The notes: generated by a model not told the origin, from the letters alone. Numbered from the stretch's first letter, positions 1 to 6,482 are shown. The stretch: 8,348 bases of DNA from Beijerinckiaceae bacterium (GCA_947456315.1 CANGRU010000058.1:1-8348); one strand, 5' to 3'. Program-made: numbers and translations.

Positions 1-177
1 ACCAAACCCGTCAACCACGCCCTGATCAGCCAGAATGCGGCTGGCAGCAGCAATATCTTTGAAGACAGACGCATCAACCTTGCCGCCCGACTTAGGTGTC
101 GGCGCACCCGAAGCGATGTCCGCTGGCGAGCGGTAATAAGCAAGGCCTGAGTGACAGGCGCAACGGAAGAGTCTCAT
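1..177 (-). CDS. Class II aldolase/adducin-like protein, N-terminal fragment (runs off left edge)
   Basis: Fifty-nine codons are open from an ATG at 175-177 to the window edge, with no stop. A good Shine-Dalgarno (AAGGGGA on the minus strand, about 7 bases before the ATG) supports this start. The first ~33 residues are a non-conserved leader (MRLFRCACHSG...), with two cysteines and several prolines and glycines. Residues 39-59 (VFKDIAAASRILADQGVVDGFG) resemble the opening helix of class II aldolase/adducin proteins, where 'aaRiLa..GvvDafGHvS' precedes the catalytic core. The zinc histidines would lie beyond the edge. The protein follows the QuiC1-like gene on the same strand with a palindromic repeat between them, so it may be the distal gene of that transcript. 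A second, complete class II aldolase family member lies at 3458-4204. The family call rests on one short motif, and the substrate is unknown. Confidence 0.6.
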   Translation of the reverse strand, partial: MRLFRCACHSGLAYYRSPADIASGAPTPKSGGKVDASVFKDIAAASRILADQGVVDGFG

Positions 178-208
178 GTCGTTTCCCCTTTTATATTTTC
201 AGTAACGC

Positions 209-295
209 CGTCATTGCGAGGAGCGAAGCGACGAAGCAATCCATAAGGCAACACGTGAGGCTTTCTGGATTGCTTCGCTTACGCTCGCAATGACG
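209..295. repeat. Palindromic intergenic repeat, copy 1 (REP/BIME-like)
   Basis: An 87-base imperfect palindrome whose outer arms read CGTCATTGCGAG at the left and CTCGCAATGACG at the right. The inner arms GAAGCAATCCA and CTGGATTGCTTC flank a centre containing CACGTG. It would fold into a long hairpin as RNA or single-stranded DNA. It lies 7 bases beyond the stop codon of the QuiC1-like gene and ~20 bases before the Shine-Dalgarno of the next minus-strand gene. It could therefore act as a processing, 3'-stabilising or attenuating element between two co-directional genes. A second copy is at 4217-4298. Confidence 0.85.
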
Positions 296-302
296 GGAAA
301 AA

Positions 303-2195
303 TCACCACCCCATGCGTTCCTGCTCAGCGACCTGCGAGGCCAGACGCACGGGCGTGTTGGCAGCGCCAAACAGCTCGTAATTGCGCCGCTCGACAATCT
401 CGAAGAAGAAGGTCTTCTCGAAAGTCGCCGTATAAATCTGGAAGAATTCGCCCGAGCGATTGCGATCATAGAGGATGCCATATGTGCGCATCTGCTCGAT
501 GAGATCATTGTCGAGATCGACAAAGCGCGCCGACAAGTCGTCGTAATAATTGTCCGGAATGGTGAGAAACTTTACCCCGCGCGCGACAGCGGCTTCGACG
601 AAGGCAAAGATGTCGCCAGTTTCGAGCGCGATATGCTGCACGCCCGAGCCACCAAAAGCGTCGATGAAGCGCGAGACCGCCGTCGAGCCGCCATCGGCGA
701 TGTTGAGCGGAATACGCAACGTGCTGGAGGGTGAACGGATCACGCGGCTGTAGAACGCCCCATAAGGATCGGCCACTTCCACCTGCGGATCATTCACCAG
801 ACCCAGCACGCTTTTGTAGAAGGTCATCCACGACAGGAATTCCGAGCGGCGCAGCACGTTTGAAAAATGATCGAAACATTTCAGCGAGCCCGACGCTTCT
901 GCCGTGTCGAAAACAAAGTCGCGATCCCAATTGGTCTTGGCACCCTCTTGGCGTGCACCCATGAAATAGATCAGCGAATTTTCAACGCCTGCCACTGCCG
1001 GAATGAGATCTTCACCCGGTCCGATGCGGCCGAAATAGGTCGGCGCGCCCAGAGCATTGGCACGCTCCAGCGCACGCTCCGGATTATCAAAGCGCAAACC
1101 CAGCGCGCACATGGATGTGCCATGCAACAGGCCGAAGGCATGGGCAAAGCCGTCCTGCTCGCTGTTGACGACAATGTTCAGATCATTCTGGCGATAGAGG
1201 TCGACCTCTTTCGAGCGGTGGCGCGCCACGCGCGTAAAGCCCAGACCTTCGAGCAGATTGACAAAGGCATTCGGGCCAGACGAGCCGGTGGTAAATTCGA
1301 CAAATTCAATGCCGCCAATGGGTGAGGCTTCCGGCAATTCGCCACCGATGCGTAAAGGCGCCAAGCCCTGCGCGATGCGTCCCTGATCCAGCGTCTCGCC
1401 AGCAATCTGCAACGCGCGCATACCGTCTTGCGCAATCATCGCCGCCGGTGCGCCACGGAAGTGATCGTTGAAAGCCTCCAGCGAGACCGGGCCGCGATAG
1501 CCCGTCTTCATCACGCAATCCAGAAACTCGGCCACCGGATGGTCACCTTGTCCGGGGAAGCAGCGGTGATGGCGCGACAGCGACATCGGGTCCATCAAAA
1601 TGCCGGGCGCATCCGACAATTGCACAAGGCCGATGCGGCTAGCCGGAATATCCGCCAGCGGCGCCAATGGATTTTTATTGGCGCAAATGTGGAAACTATC
1701 GAGCACAATGCCGAGATTGGGGCGATCGGCGAGGCAGACCAATTCATAGGCCTGCATCCAGTCTTTCACATAGCGCCCCCAGGCGAGCGCCTCATAGCCC
1801 AGACGAAAGCCACGCTGCGCGGCGCGGTCAGCCAGCTCCGCAAGATCAGCCGCAGAGCGATGCTTGTCATCGGCGCTATCTTCGGAGACCGACGAGCACA
1901 TGCCTAAAAAGCGTGTGCCCAATTCTTCCATCAGGTCGAATTTGCGCTCGGCACGGTCGAAATTGCGTGCCCGCATCGGCTCGGGCATGGATTCAAAGTC
2001 GCGCAGCGGCTGCAGGCCGATGATCTCAAGACCCAGATCCTGACAGCGCGCCCGCACATCCTTGGGCTTGCCGGAGAAGAAGGTCAGGTCGTTTTCGAAA
2101 ATCTCGACGGCGCGGAAGCCCGCTCTGGCCACAGCAGCCAGTTTCGCTTCCAGTGTGCCCCCCATGGAGACGGTAGCGATGGACCAACGAAGCAT
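303..2195 (-). CDS. quiC1: QuiC1-type 3-dehydroshikimate dehydratase fused to HPPD-like domain
   Basis: A predicted 630-residue protein matching the size and two-domain plan of QuiC1, which dehydrates 3-dehydroshikimate to protocatechuate in quinate/shikimate catabolism. Residues 1 to ~275 form an AP-endonuclease-2/xylose-isomerase-like TIM barrel. Its candidate metal ligands are E135 (GYEALAWG), D166 (LDSFH), Q192 (VQLSD) and E240 (SLEAF), in register within one residue with those I recall for the Pseudomonas putida enzyme. Residues ~293-620 are a 4-hydroxyphenylpyruvate-dioxygenase-like VOC region that keeps an apparent 2-His-1-carboxylate iron site: H443 (FDHFSN), H521 (VQHIAL) and E599 (FFFEIVER). 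The start at 2195 is preferred because AAGGA lies 7 bases upstream. An in-frame TTG at 2240 would add 15 unconserved residues and has no such site. It is divergent from the 4,5-dihydroxyphthalate decarboxylase family gene. The fold and fusion are secure; the exact in vivo substrate is inferred. Confidence 0.88.
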   Translation of the reverse strand: MLRWSIATVSMGGTLEAKLAAVARAGFRAVEIFENDLTFFSGKPKDVRARCQDLGLEIIGLQPLRDFESMPEPMRARNFDRAERKFDLMEELGTRFLGMCSSVSEDSADDKHRSAADLAELADRAAQRGFRLGYEALAWGRYVKDWMQAYELVCLADRPNLGIVLDSFHICANKNPLAPLADIPASRIGLVQLSDAPGILMDPMSLSRHHRCFPGQGDHPVAEFLDCVMKTGYRGPVSLEAFNDHFRGAPAAMIAQDGMRALQIAGETLDQGRIAQGLAPLRIGGELPEASPIGGIEFVEFTTGSSGPNAFVNLLEGLGFTRVARHRSKEVDLYRQNDLNIVVNSEQDGFAHAFGLLHGTSMCALGLRFDNPERALERANALGAPTYFGRIGPGEDLIPAVAGVENSLIYFMGARQEGAKTNWDRDFVFDTAEASGSLKCFDHFSNVLRRSEFLSWMTFYKSVLGLVNDPQVEVADPYGAFYSRVIRSPSSTLRIPLNIADGGSTAVSRFIDAFGGSGVQHIALETGDIFAFVEAAVARGVKFLTIPDNYYDDLSARFVDLDNDLIEQMRTYGILYDRNRSGEFFQIYTATFEKTFFFEIVERRNYELFGAANTPVRLASQVAEQERMGW

Positions 2196-2240
2196 GCGGG
2201 GTTCCTTGTCAGGCACAGAGCCAGATTCTTCTGTTTTCAA

Positions 2241-2269
2241 AGCATAAAGGGGTCCGCAGGTCGCCGCAA
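2241..2269 (-). promoter_or_regulatory. Candidate sigma70-type promoter for the QuiC1-like gene
   Basis: On the minus strand TTGCGG (2264-2269) is followed after exactly 17 bases by TATGCT (2241-2246), a moderate -35/-10 pair. Transcription would begin near 2235-2239, leaving a ~40-base leader to the ATG at 2195. That agrees with the internal start chosen for the gene and argues against the TTG at 2240. An imperfect dyad GCAGG...CCTGC (2256-2280) overlaps the -35 and could be an operator, but its arms are short. Confidence 0.35.
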
Positions 2270-2378
2270 TGATGGCCTGCCCATATTCCCCATCGGCGCC
2301 CTTTCATGTATCAGAACCGGGACGGTCCGCCCCGAAGGGCACACGACCCGCAAAAACAAGCTTTGGAGGGGTGGATAG

Positions 2379-3365
2379 ATGAGCCAGTTGAAACTCAGCA
2401 TCGCGACGACCGATTACGACCATTTCCGCGATTTCCGCATGGGCCTCGTCAAGGCCGAGGGCATTGACCACAATTGGCTGACGCTCGGTCACCATGAAAT
2501 CTTCGCCCGCCAGACGTTCAACCGCGAATTCGATGTCAGCGAATTGTCCTTTGCGAAATTCTCGACCCAGATCACCCGCGACGATTGCGACATTGTCGGC
2601 CTGCCGGTGGTCTGCTCGCGCCTGTTCCGCTTCTCGTCTTTCTATGTGAACAAGAATTCCGGCATTAAGACGATTGGCGACCTGAAGGGCAAGCGAGTCG
2701 GCTCGCCTGAATGGGCACACTCGGCTGCCGTCTATATGCGCGGCTGGATGCACAATGATTGCGGCGTGAAGCTGACGGATGTGCATTGGTATCAGGCGGG
2801 CGCCAATGCGCCGGGCCGCATTGAAAAGGTCGAGCTGAACTTGCCGGAAGGCCTCAAGCTCACCCGCGTGGCTGACAAGTCACTCTCGGAAATGCTGGCC
2901 TCGGGTGAAATCGATTGCGCGATCATCGCGCGTCCGCCCACCTGCTTCCTCGAAGGCGACCCGAATGTCGTGCGCCTCTTCCCTGAATATCTAGAGATGG
3001 AAGAAGATTATTACGCCAAGACCAAGGTCTGGCCGATCATGCACATCATCGCGATGAAGAAGTCCATCGTGGATGAGAATCCTTGGGTGCCGCGCAATCT
3101 CTTCAATGCTTTTGTGGAATCAAAGAACCGCTCCATCGAGCGCCTGTTCGATCCGGCCGTCTCGCGCTATCCGCTGCCGTGGTTGCCGACCTATGCACGT
3201 CGCATGCGCGACATGATGGGCGATACATTCCCCTTCGGCATTGATGAAAACCGCGCCACATGGGAACAGATGCTGCTCTATACCTACCAGCAGGGTATTG
3301 CCCATAAGCACGTCAAGCCGGAAGATATTTTCCCGGCGAGCACGGGCACCAAGATCATCGTCTAA
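2379..3365 (+). CDS. 4,5-dihydroxyphthalate decarboxylase family protein
   Basis: A 328-residue protein resembling Pht5-type 4,5-dihydroxyphthalate decarboxylases, which release CO2 from 4,5-dihydroxyphthalate to give protocatechuate. The family has the fold of periplasmic binding proteins, but no signal peptide is visible, so it should be cytoplasmic. Visible family features are the N-terminal LSIATTDYDHFRDF strand, the FDVSELSFAKF segment (51-61), the IGDLKGKRVGSPEW turn (99-112), the ASGEIDCAIIARPP motif (174-187), and the FPEYLEMEEDYY...WPIMHIIAM block (201-226) with H223. Length matches the family. GGAGG lies 9 bases before the ATG. The gene is divergent from the QuiC1-like gene and ends in a strong terminator. 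Many proteins with this annotation lie outside phthalate operons, so the true substrate may be another aromatic acid. No phthalate dioxygenase or dihydrodiol dehydrogenase is seen here. Confidence 0.8.
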   Translation: MSQLKLSIATTDYDHFRDFRMGLVKAEGIDHNWLTLGHHEIFARQTFNREFDVSELSFAKFSTQITRDDCDIVGLPVVCSRLFRFSSFYVNKNSGIKTIGDLKGKRVGSPEWAHSAAVYMRGWMHNDCGVKLTDVHWYQAGANAPGRIEKVELNLPEGLKLTRVADKSLSEMLASGEIDCAIIARPPTCFLEGDPNVVRLFPEYLEMEEDYYAKTKVWPIMHIIAMKKSIVDENPWVPRNLFNAFVESKNRSIERLFDPAVSRYPLPWLPTYARRMRDMMGDTFPFGIDENRATWEQMLLYTYQQGIAHKHVKPEDIFPASTGTKIIV

Positions 3366-3375
3366 CGTGACGATC

Positions 3376-3409
3376 AAGCCGCCGGCCAAAAGCCGGCGGT
3401 TTCTTTTTC
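3376..3409 (+). terminator. Rho-independent terminator after the decarboxylase-family gene
   Basis: An 11-pair stem with a GC-rich core (CCGCCGGC at 3379-3386 with GCCGGCGG at 3392-3399, extended by G-U and A-U pairs) closes a 5-base loop. It is followed by the T-rich run TTTCTTTTT. It starts 11 bases after the stop at 3365 and precedes the co-directional class II aldolase gene, so that gene needs read-through or its own promoter. Confidence 0.85.
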
Positions 3410-3457
3410 AAGAAACAAGAAAACATCCAAGCAACAACAAAAACGGGAGACTCAGAC

Positions 3458-4204
3458 ATGTCCGCATTGACTGGACTGAACAGCAAACAACGATTGGCCG
3501 CCGAAGTCTGCGCGGTTACGCGCATGCTCGAAGAGATGAATATCCTGCAATATAGCGGGCACATTGCCGTGCGCGTGCCGGGTCAGGATGCACTGATGAT
3601 CCAGCGCCGCACAGATTCGCGCGCTGAATTGGCGCCCGAGCGTATTCTGACCGTTGATTTCGATGGCAAGGTGATTGATGGCGACGGCAAGCCGCCGTCT
3701 GAAACATCTATCCATATTGAAACCATGCGCGCCCGCCCCGATGTGAATGCAAGCCTGCATAGCCATATGGAACTCGCCATTGCCTTCACCATGATGGAAG
3801 ACGCGCAGCTTCTCCCGATGCGCGCACGCGCAACCCGTTGGGCGAGCGGCATACCGACCCATCCCGACCCGAGCCACATCAAATATCCGCAACAGGGCAA
3901 GGAACTCGCTGCGACACTGGCCCACCATCATGTGGCACTGATGCGCGCACATGGCCTCTTGCTGGTGGCTGAAAGCCTGCCCGCGCTCATTTCGGATGCT
4001 GTGCATTTTGAAGAAAATGCCACCGCGCAATTGCAAGTCATGAATGCAGGCGCCAAGCCGAAGCCGCTGACGGCGCAAGAAATCGAGCAGATCCTGAAAC
4101 TCGAAGACCGCCCGCACCATGTTGCAAAAATGTGGAATTATTACGTGCGCAAGGGCATTGCCGCGGGCACGGTTGCGAAAGAATGGAACCTGCTGGAGGC
4201 GTGA
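3458..4204 (+). CDS. Class II aldolase/adducin family protein (possible aromatic-acid decarboxylase)
   Basis: A 248-residue single-domain protein with the zinc-dependent class II aldolase fold. Likely zinc ligands are H101 and H103 (LHSHMELA) and H165 (RAHG), and a likely acid/base is E82 in PSETSIH. The phosphate-binding GNxS loop of sugar-phosphate aldolases is replaced by SGH (33-35), as is common in non-sugar members. This family includes fuculose/ribulose-phosphate enzymes, but also PhtC-type 3,4-dihydroxyphthalate decarboxylases that yield protocatechuate. Given the neighbouring 4,5-dihydroxyphthalate decarboxylase family gene, a decarboxylase or C-C lyase on an aromatic-derived acid is my preferred reading. 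It is not proven. GGGAG lies about 8 bases before the ATG. A strong terminator lies upstream and a palindromic repeat begins 12 bases after the stop. The long antisense reading frame over it is a shadow. Confidence 0.82.
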   Translation: MSALTGLNSKQRLAAEVCAVTRMLEEMNILQYSGHIAVRVPGQDALMIQRRTDSRAELAPERILTVDFDGKVIDGDGKPPSETSIHIETMRARPDVNASLHSHMELAIAFTMMEDAQLLPMRARATRWASGIPTHPDPSHIKYPQQGKELAATLAHHHVALMRAHGLLLVAESLPALISDAVHFEENATAQLQVMNAGAKPKPLTAQEIEQILKLEDRPHHVAKMWNYYVRKGIAAGTVAKEWNLLEA

Positions 4205-4216
4205 CGGCCGGAAGAC

Positions 4217-4298
4217 CGTCATTGCGAGGAACGCAGCGACGCGGCAATCCAGAGGCCACACGTGCAATCTGGATTCCTTCGCTGCGCTCGCAATGACG
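4217..4298. repeat. Palindromic intergenic repeat, copy 2 (REP/BIME-like)
   Basis: An 82-base relative of the element at 209-295. It has identical 12-base outer arms (CGTCATTGCGAG and CTCGCAATGACG), similar inner arms (GGCAATCCAGA and TCTGGATTCCTTC) and a CACGTG centre. The asymmetric details of the two arms show that both copies lie in the same orientation on the plus strand. It fills the 100-base gap between two converging genes (stops at 4204 and 4305), where its hairpin could terminate or protect both transcripts. Like copy 1, it ends a few bases short of the stop codon of a leftward gene. Confidence 0.87.
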
Positions 4299-4304
4299 AA
4301 GCCA

Positions 4305-4766
4305 TCACCCCTTATGAATCGGGTCGACCCAAAGCACTTCGCTTGGCGTCTCCACCGGCTCGATATCCAGATTGATTGATGTCGCCTGACCATCCGAGCG
4401 CACCAGCACGCATTCGAGCGTCTCGTCATCGCGCGCGTTGATTTCCTGATGCGGCACATAGGGCGGCACAAAAATAAAATCGCCCGGCCCCGCCTCAGCA
4501 GTAAACTCAAGTTGGTCGCCCCAACGCATGCGCGCGCGACCCTTCACCACATAGATCACGCTCTCCAGCGCGCCATGATGATGCGCCCCCGTCTTGGCAC
4601 CTGCATGGATCGTCACTGTGCCGGCCCAAAGTTTTTGTGCCCCCGCACGGGCGAAATCGATCGCTGCCTTGCGATCCATGCCCGGCGTGGAAGGCACGCC
4701 CGCACCGTCCAGCGCCCCGGCTGGAATGACCCGCACGCCATCATGTTTCCAGCGCTGTGTGCTCAT
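4305..4766 (-). CDS. Small single-domain cupin protein
   Basis: A 153-residue protein with one cupin beta-barrel. Cupin motif 1 is GAKTGAHHHGALESVIYVVKG (56-76), with metal-binding candidates among H62, H63, H64 and E68. Motif 2 is PGDFIFVPPYVPHQEIN (94-110), with H106. The set is consistent with a mononuclear metal site, so an enzyme (dioxygenase, isomerase or decarboxylase-like) is possible, as is a small-molecule sensor. The start at 4766 is chosen over an ATG at 4778 because AGG is suitably spaced before it, whereas the earlier ATG has the AGG abutting it. The gene converges on the class II aldolase gene and is divergent from the cysteine-rich small gene. Its place among aromatic-catabolism genes suggests an accessory role there. 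The substrate is not recognisable. Confidence 0.8.
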   Translation of the reverse strand: MSTQRWKHDGVRVIPAGALDGAGVPSTPGMDRKAAIDFARAGAQKLWAGTVTIHAGAKTGAHHHGALESVIYVVKGRARMRWGDQLEFTAEAGPGDFIFVPPYVPHQEINARDDETLECVLVRSDGQATSINLDIEPVETPSEVLWVDPIHKG

Positions 4767-4927
4767 GTCAGACCCCATCCTGCAAACTTATCGGGCACAT
4801 CATGCCGCAAGGACAGAAACAAGGTAAAGAGCTCGTTGCCGCTATACCCGCGATCAGGCCTTGTCAGGACAAACAAACAGCAAAAAACATCTGGCAGGAT
4901 GCGGGGTATAGAAATGGAGACCCGCCA

Positions 4928-5200
4928 ATGAACCAGTCAGAGAAAATTGCGGCCCATGAACGTGTCTGCCGCAATTGCCGCTACCTCTCTTGCGCCAGCA
5001 GCGATCGGCTGCGCTGCGCAGACCCTGCAACGCATGACTTCAACCGCGAAGTGGCCCCGAGCGGCACATGCGGACGCTTTCAAATCTCGTTCAAAGCAGC
5101 CCGCCAGCTTGCCCTTGATACCGACACCACCCAGCGCACGGATGTCTGGGATATGACCATGGCGCGACATTCCAGCGCGCAACGCATCAGCCCGCAATAA
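4928..5200 (+). CDS. Small cysteine-rich hypothetical protein (putative metal-binding)
   Basis: A 90-residue protein that I do not recognise. Residues 14-50 carry five cysteines in the pattern C14-x2-C17-x4-C22-x7-C30-x17-C48, ending in CGRF. This suggests a zinc ribbon or small Fe-S site followed by a helical, polar tail. There is no signal peptide or membrane segment. The ATG at 4928 is chosen because GGAG lies 8 bases upstream; the frame stays open back to 4757, but that region looks non-coding and overlaps the 5' end of the divergent cupin gene. An antisense frame at 4937-5218 is also open but has no convincing start site or motif. The stop codon forms part of the terminator's A-rich flank. 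The spaced cysteines and the ribosome site favour a real gene. Confidence 0.6.
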   Translation: MNQSEKIAAHERVCRNCRYLSCASSDRLRCADPATHDFNREVAPSGTCGRFQISFKAARQLALDTDTTQRTDVWDMTMARHSSAQRISPQ

Positions 5201-5229
5201 AAAAGGCGCGGGCCCCAAGGCCCGCGCCT
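5196..5229 (-). terminator. Hairpin terminator for the bicupin gene (possibly bidirectional)
   Basis: A perfect 11-base-pair stem (AGGCGCGGGCC at 5204-5214 with its complement at 5219-5229) closes a four-base CCAA loop. Read on the minus strand, it is followed by a T-rich run (TTTTTTATT), making it a strong terminator for the gene ending at 5253. On the plus strand the following bases (GTCTTC) are only weakly T-rich, so termination of the cysteine-rich gene is less certain. Confidence 0.85.
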
Positions 5230-5252
5230 GTCTTCACCACGAGGGTGATGAT

Positions 5253-6482
5253 TTACATCACATTGCCGACGGCATCGCCAGCAGCGGCGTCCGTGTAGAA
5301 TTCCGGCTGCATGCGCGATTCCACGCCTTCCGCCTTGAGGCGTTCAGCGAATTCCTTGCGCAGATGCGGATCTTCATCGCAATACGGAATGGCCGAGCCG
5401 CCCTTCTTCAGGTCGATCGCGCCGTAATCCATGATCGCTTCACCCGGCAAGCCGGCCTTGCGCGAACGCTGGTTGTTCGGGCCATGCCAAGCCGAGACGC
5501 GCAGCGGCTCCTTGGAAATGCCGAAGTGCTGGTGGAACCAGTCGCCCGACATAGGTGCCGCCGACACGAGACCGCCGTATTCGTAATCCTGACGACGCAC
5601 GAGCTCAGCCTTGCCCGATTCCCACGGACGCATGCCGATCACATCGGCCGGCCATGTGTAGGTGTAGCCCTTGCCCTTGAGGCAGAGCAAAACCGCAGCC
5701 GAGGCATGCTTATGCGCCTTGGAATAGCGGCCTGTTTCGTGCTGGCCGATCCAGAAATAGAAGCGGTTGCCAGCCATCCACGGCTCGACGCGGCGATAGC
5801 CGGGTGAGCGACGGTTATCGAGCGGCAGTTCGCAATTGATCAGATCGGGGATGAAGTTGGTGCGGCGCATCGCCAGACCACGCACCGGATCGGGCTCAAC
5901 ATCCTCAACCGACTTGAAGTAATCATCATTGCCCGAATAACGATCCGTGAAGTTGAAATCGTTATTGAAGATGAAGTTCGTGTTGTCGAACAGGTTCATC
6001 ACATTCGGCGCTGTCGTGCCGCAATAGAGCAGCGCAGGCGAATTGGTCGCGTTGACGAAACGGTGCGACGCATTGAGCGGGATCGAGAAGGTCGAGCCCT
6101 TCTGCCATTCGAAGGTCTGCTTCTTGGAACCAGCAGCACCCGACCAGACTTCGGTGGAGCCACGGCCTTCGACAACGAAGACAACCTTTTCATACATGTG
6201 CTTGTCGACATTCAGCGCGCCGCCAGCGGGCACTTCGACAACATAAGAGCCCCAGAGGCCTTCTGTGCCGAACAGCTGGATGTAAGAGCCACGACCACCG
6301 AGGCGCTTCCATGGCTTCAACTCGATGTCGAGAACCGTGCGCACGCCGATGCTGCGGTAGCAAGGGATGCCTTCCGATTCCATGAAATTGTCATAGGGCA
6401 TCGCAGGCCGCTTGAACTTGCCAAGACCGGCAATTTCGCCAGCTTTCGGTTCGTGCCAATGGGAGGGGGCGTCATGCGGCAT
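5253..6482 (-). CDS. Bicupin protein of unknown substrate
   Basis: A 409-residue protein with two cupin barrels. In the first (~75-160), the usual HxH of motif 1 is degenerate (VDKHMYEKVVFVVEG, H95 and E98), while motif 2 keeps SIPLNASH (H140). The second (~245-335) has a classic HKH (H257, H259 in AHKHASAAVLLCLKG) and GDWFHQHFG (H317, H319), so it is the better candidate for a catalytic metal site. An Asn/Phe-rich stretch (164-180, NLFDNTNFIFNNDFNF) links the barrels. Overall this recalls bicupin ring-cleavage enzymes such as gentisate dioxygenases, but sequence similarity is too loose to name a reaction. No signal peptide is visible. GAGG lies about 5 bases before the ATG, and a strong terminator follows the stop. 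The gene may share a transcript with the coiled-coil gene upstream (128-base gap). A role in aromatic or phenolic metabolism is inferred from neighbours. Confidence 0.75.
   Translation of the reverse strand: MPHDAPSHWHEPKAGEIAGLGKFKRPAMPYDNFMESEGIPCYRSIGVRTVLDIELKPWKRLGGRGSYIQLFGTEGLWGSYVVEVPAGGALNVDKHMYEKVVFVVEGRGSTEVWSGAAGSKKQTFEWQKGSTFSIPLNASHRFVNATNSPALLYCGTTAPNVMNLFDNTNFIFNNDFNFTDRYSGNDDYFKSVEDVEPDPVRGLAMRRTNFIPDLINCELPLDNRRSPGYRRVEPWMAGNRFYFWIGQHETGRYSKAHKHASAAVLLCLKGKGYTYTWPADVIGMRPWESGKAELVRRQDYEYGGLVSAAPMSGDWFHQHFGISKEPLRVSAWHGPNNQRSRKAGLPGEAIMDYGAIDLKKGGSAIPYCDEDPHLRKEFAERLKAEGVESRMQPEFYTDAAAGDAVGNVM

Noticed and set aside
1428..1907. Plus-strand open frame (159 codons) inside the QuiC1-like gene
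   Set aside because: No motif or ribosome site; the opposite strand encodes a clear conserved protein.
209..4298. CRISPR array or insertion sequence based on the two repeats
   Set aside because: Only two palindromic copies 4 kb apart, with genes between them and no transposase or terminal duplications; they fit a REP-like intergenic element.
3452..4510. Long minus-strand open frame (352 codons) over the class II aldolase gene
   Set aside because: It is antisense to a protein with an intact zinc motif and good ribosome site, crosses the palindromic repeat, and has no recognisable domain; it is a high-GC shadow.
4861..4872. TTGTCAGGACAA palindrome between the small cupin and the cysteine-rich gene
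   Set aside because: Arms are only five bases with no second site or promoter in register; noted as a weak operator candidate only.
4757..4927. N-terminal extension of the cysteine-rich protein back to 4757
   Set aside because: The extension overlaps the divergent cupin start, looks non-coding, and a good ribosome site precedes the ATG at 4928.
4937..5218. Minus-strand 93-codon frame opposite the cysteine-rich gene
   Set aside because: Its start falls in the terminator hairpin and it has no convincing ribosome site or motif; the plus-strand frame has spaced cysteines and GGAG.
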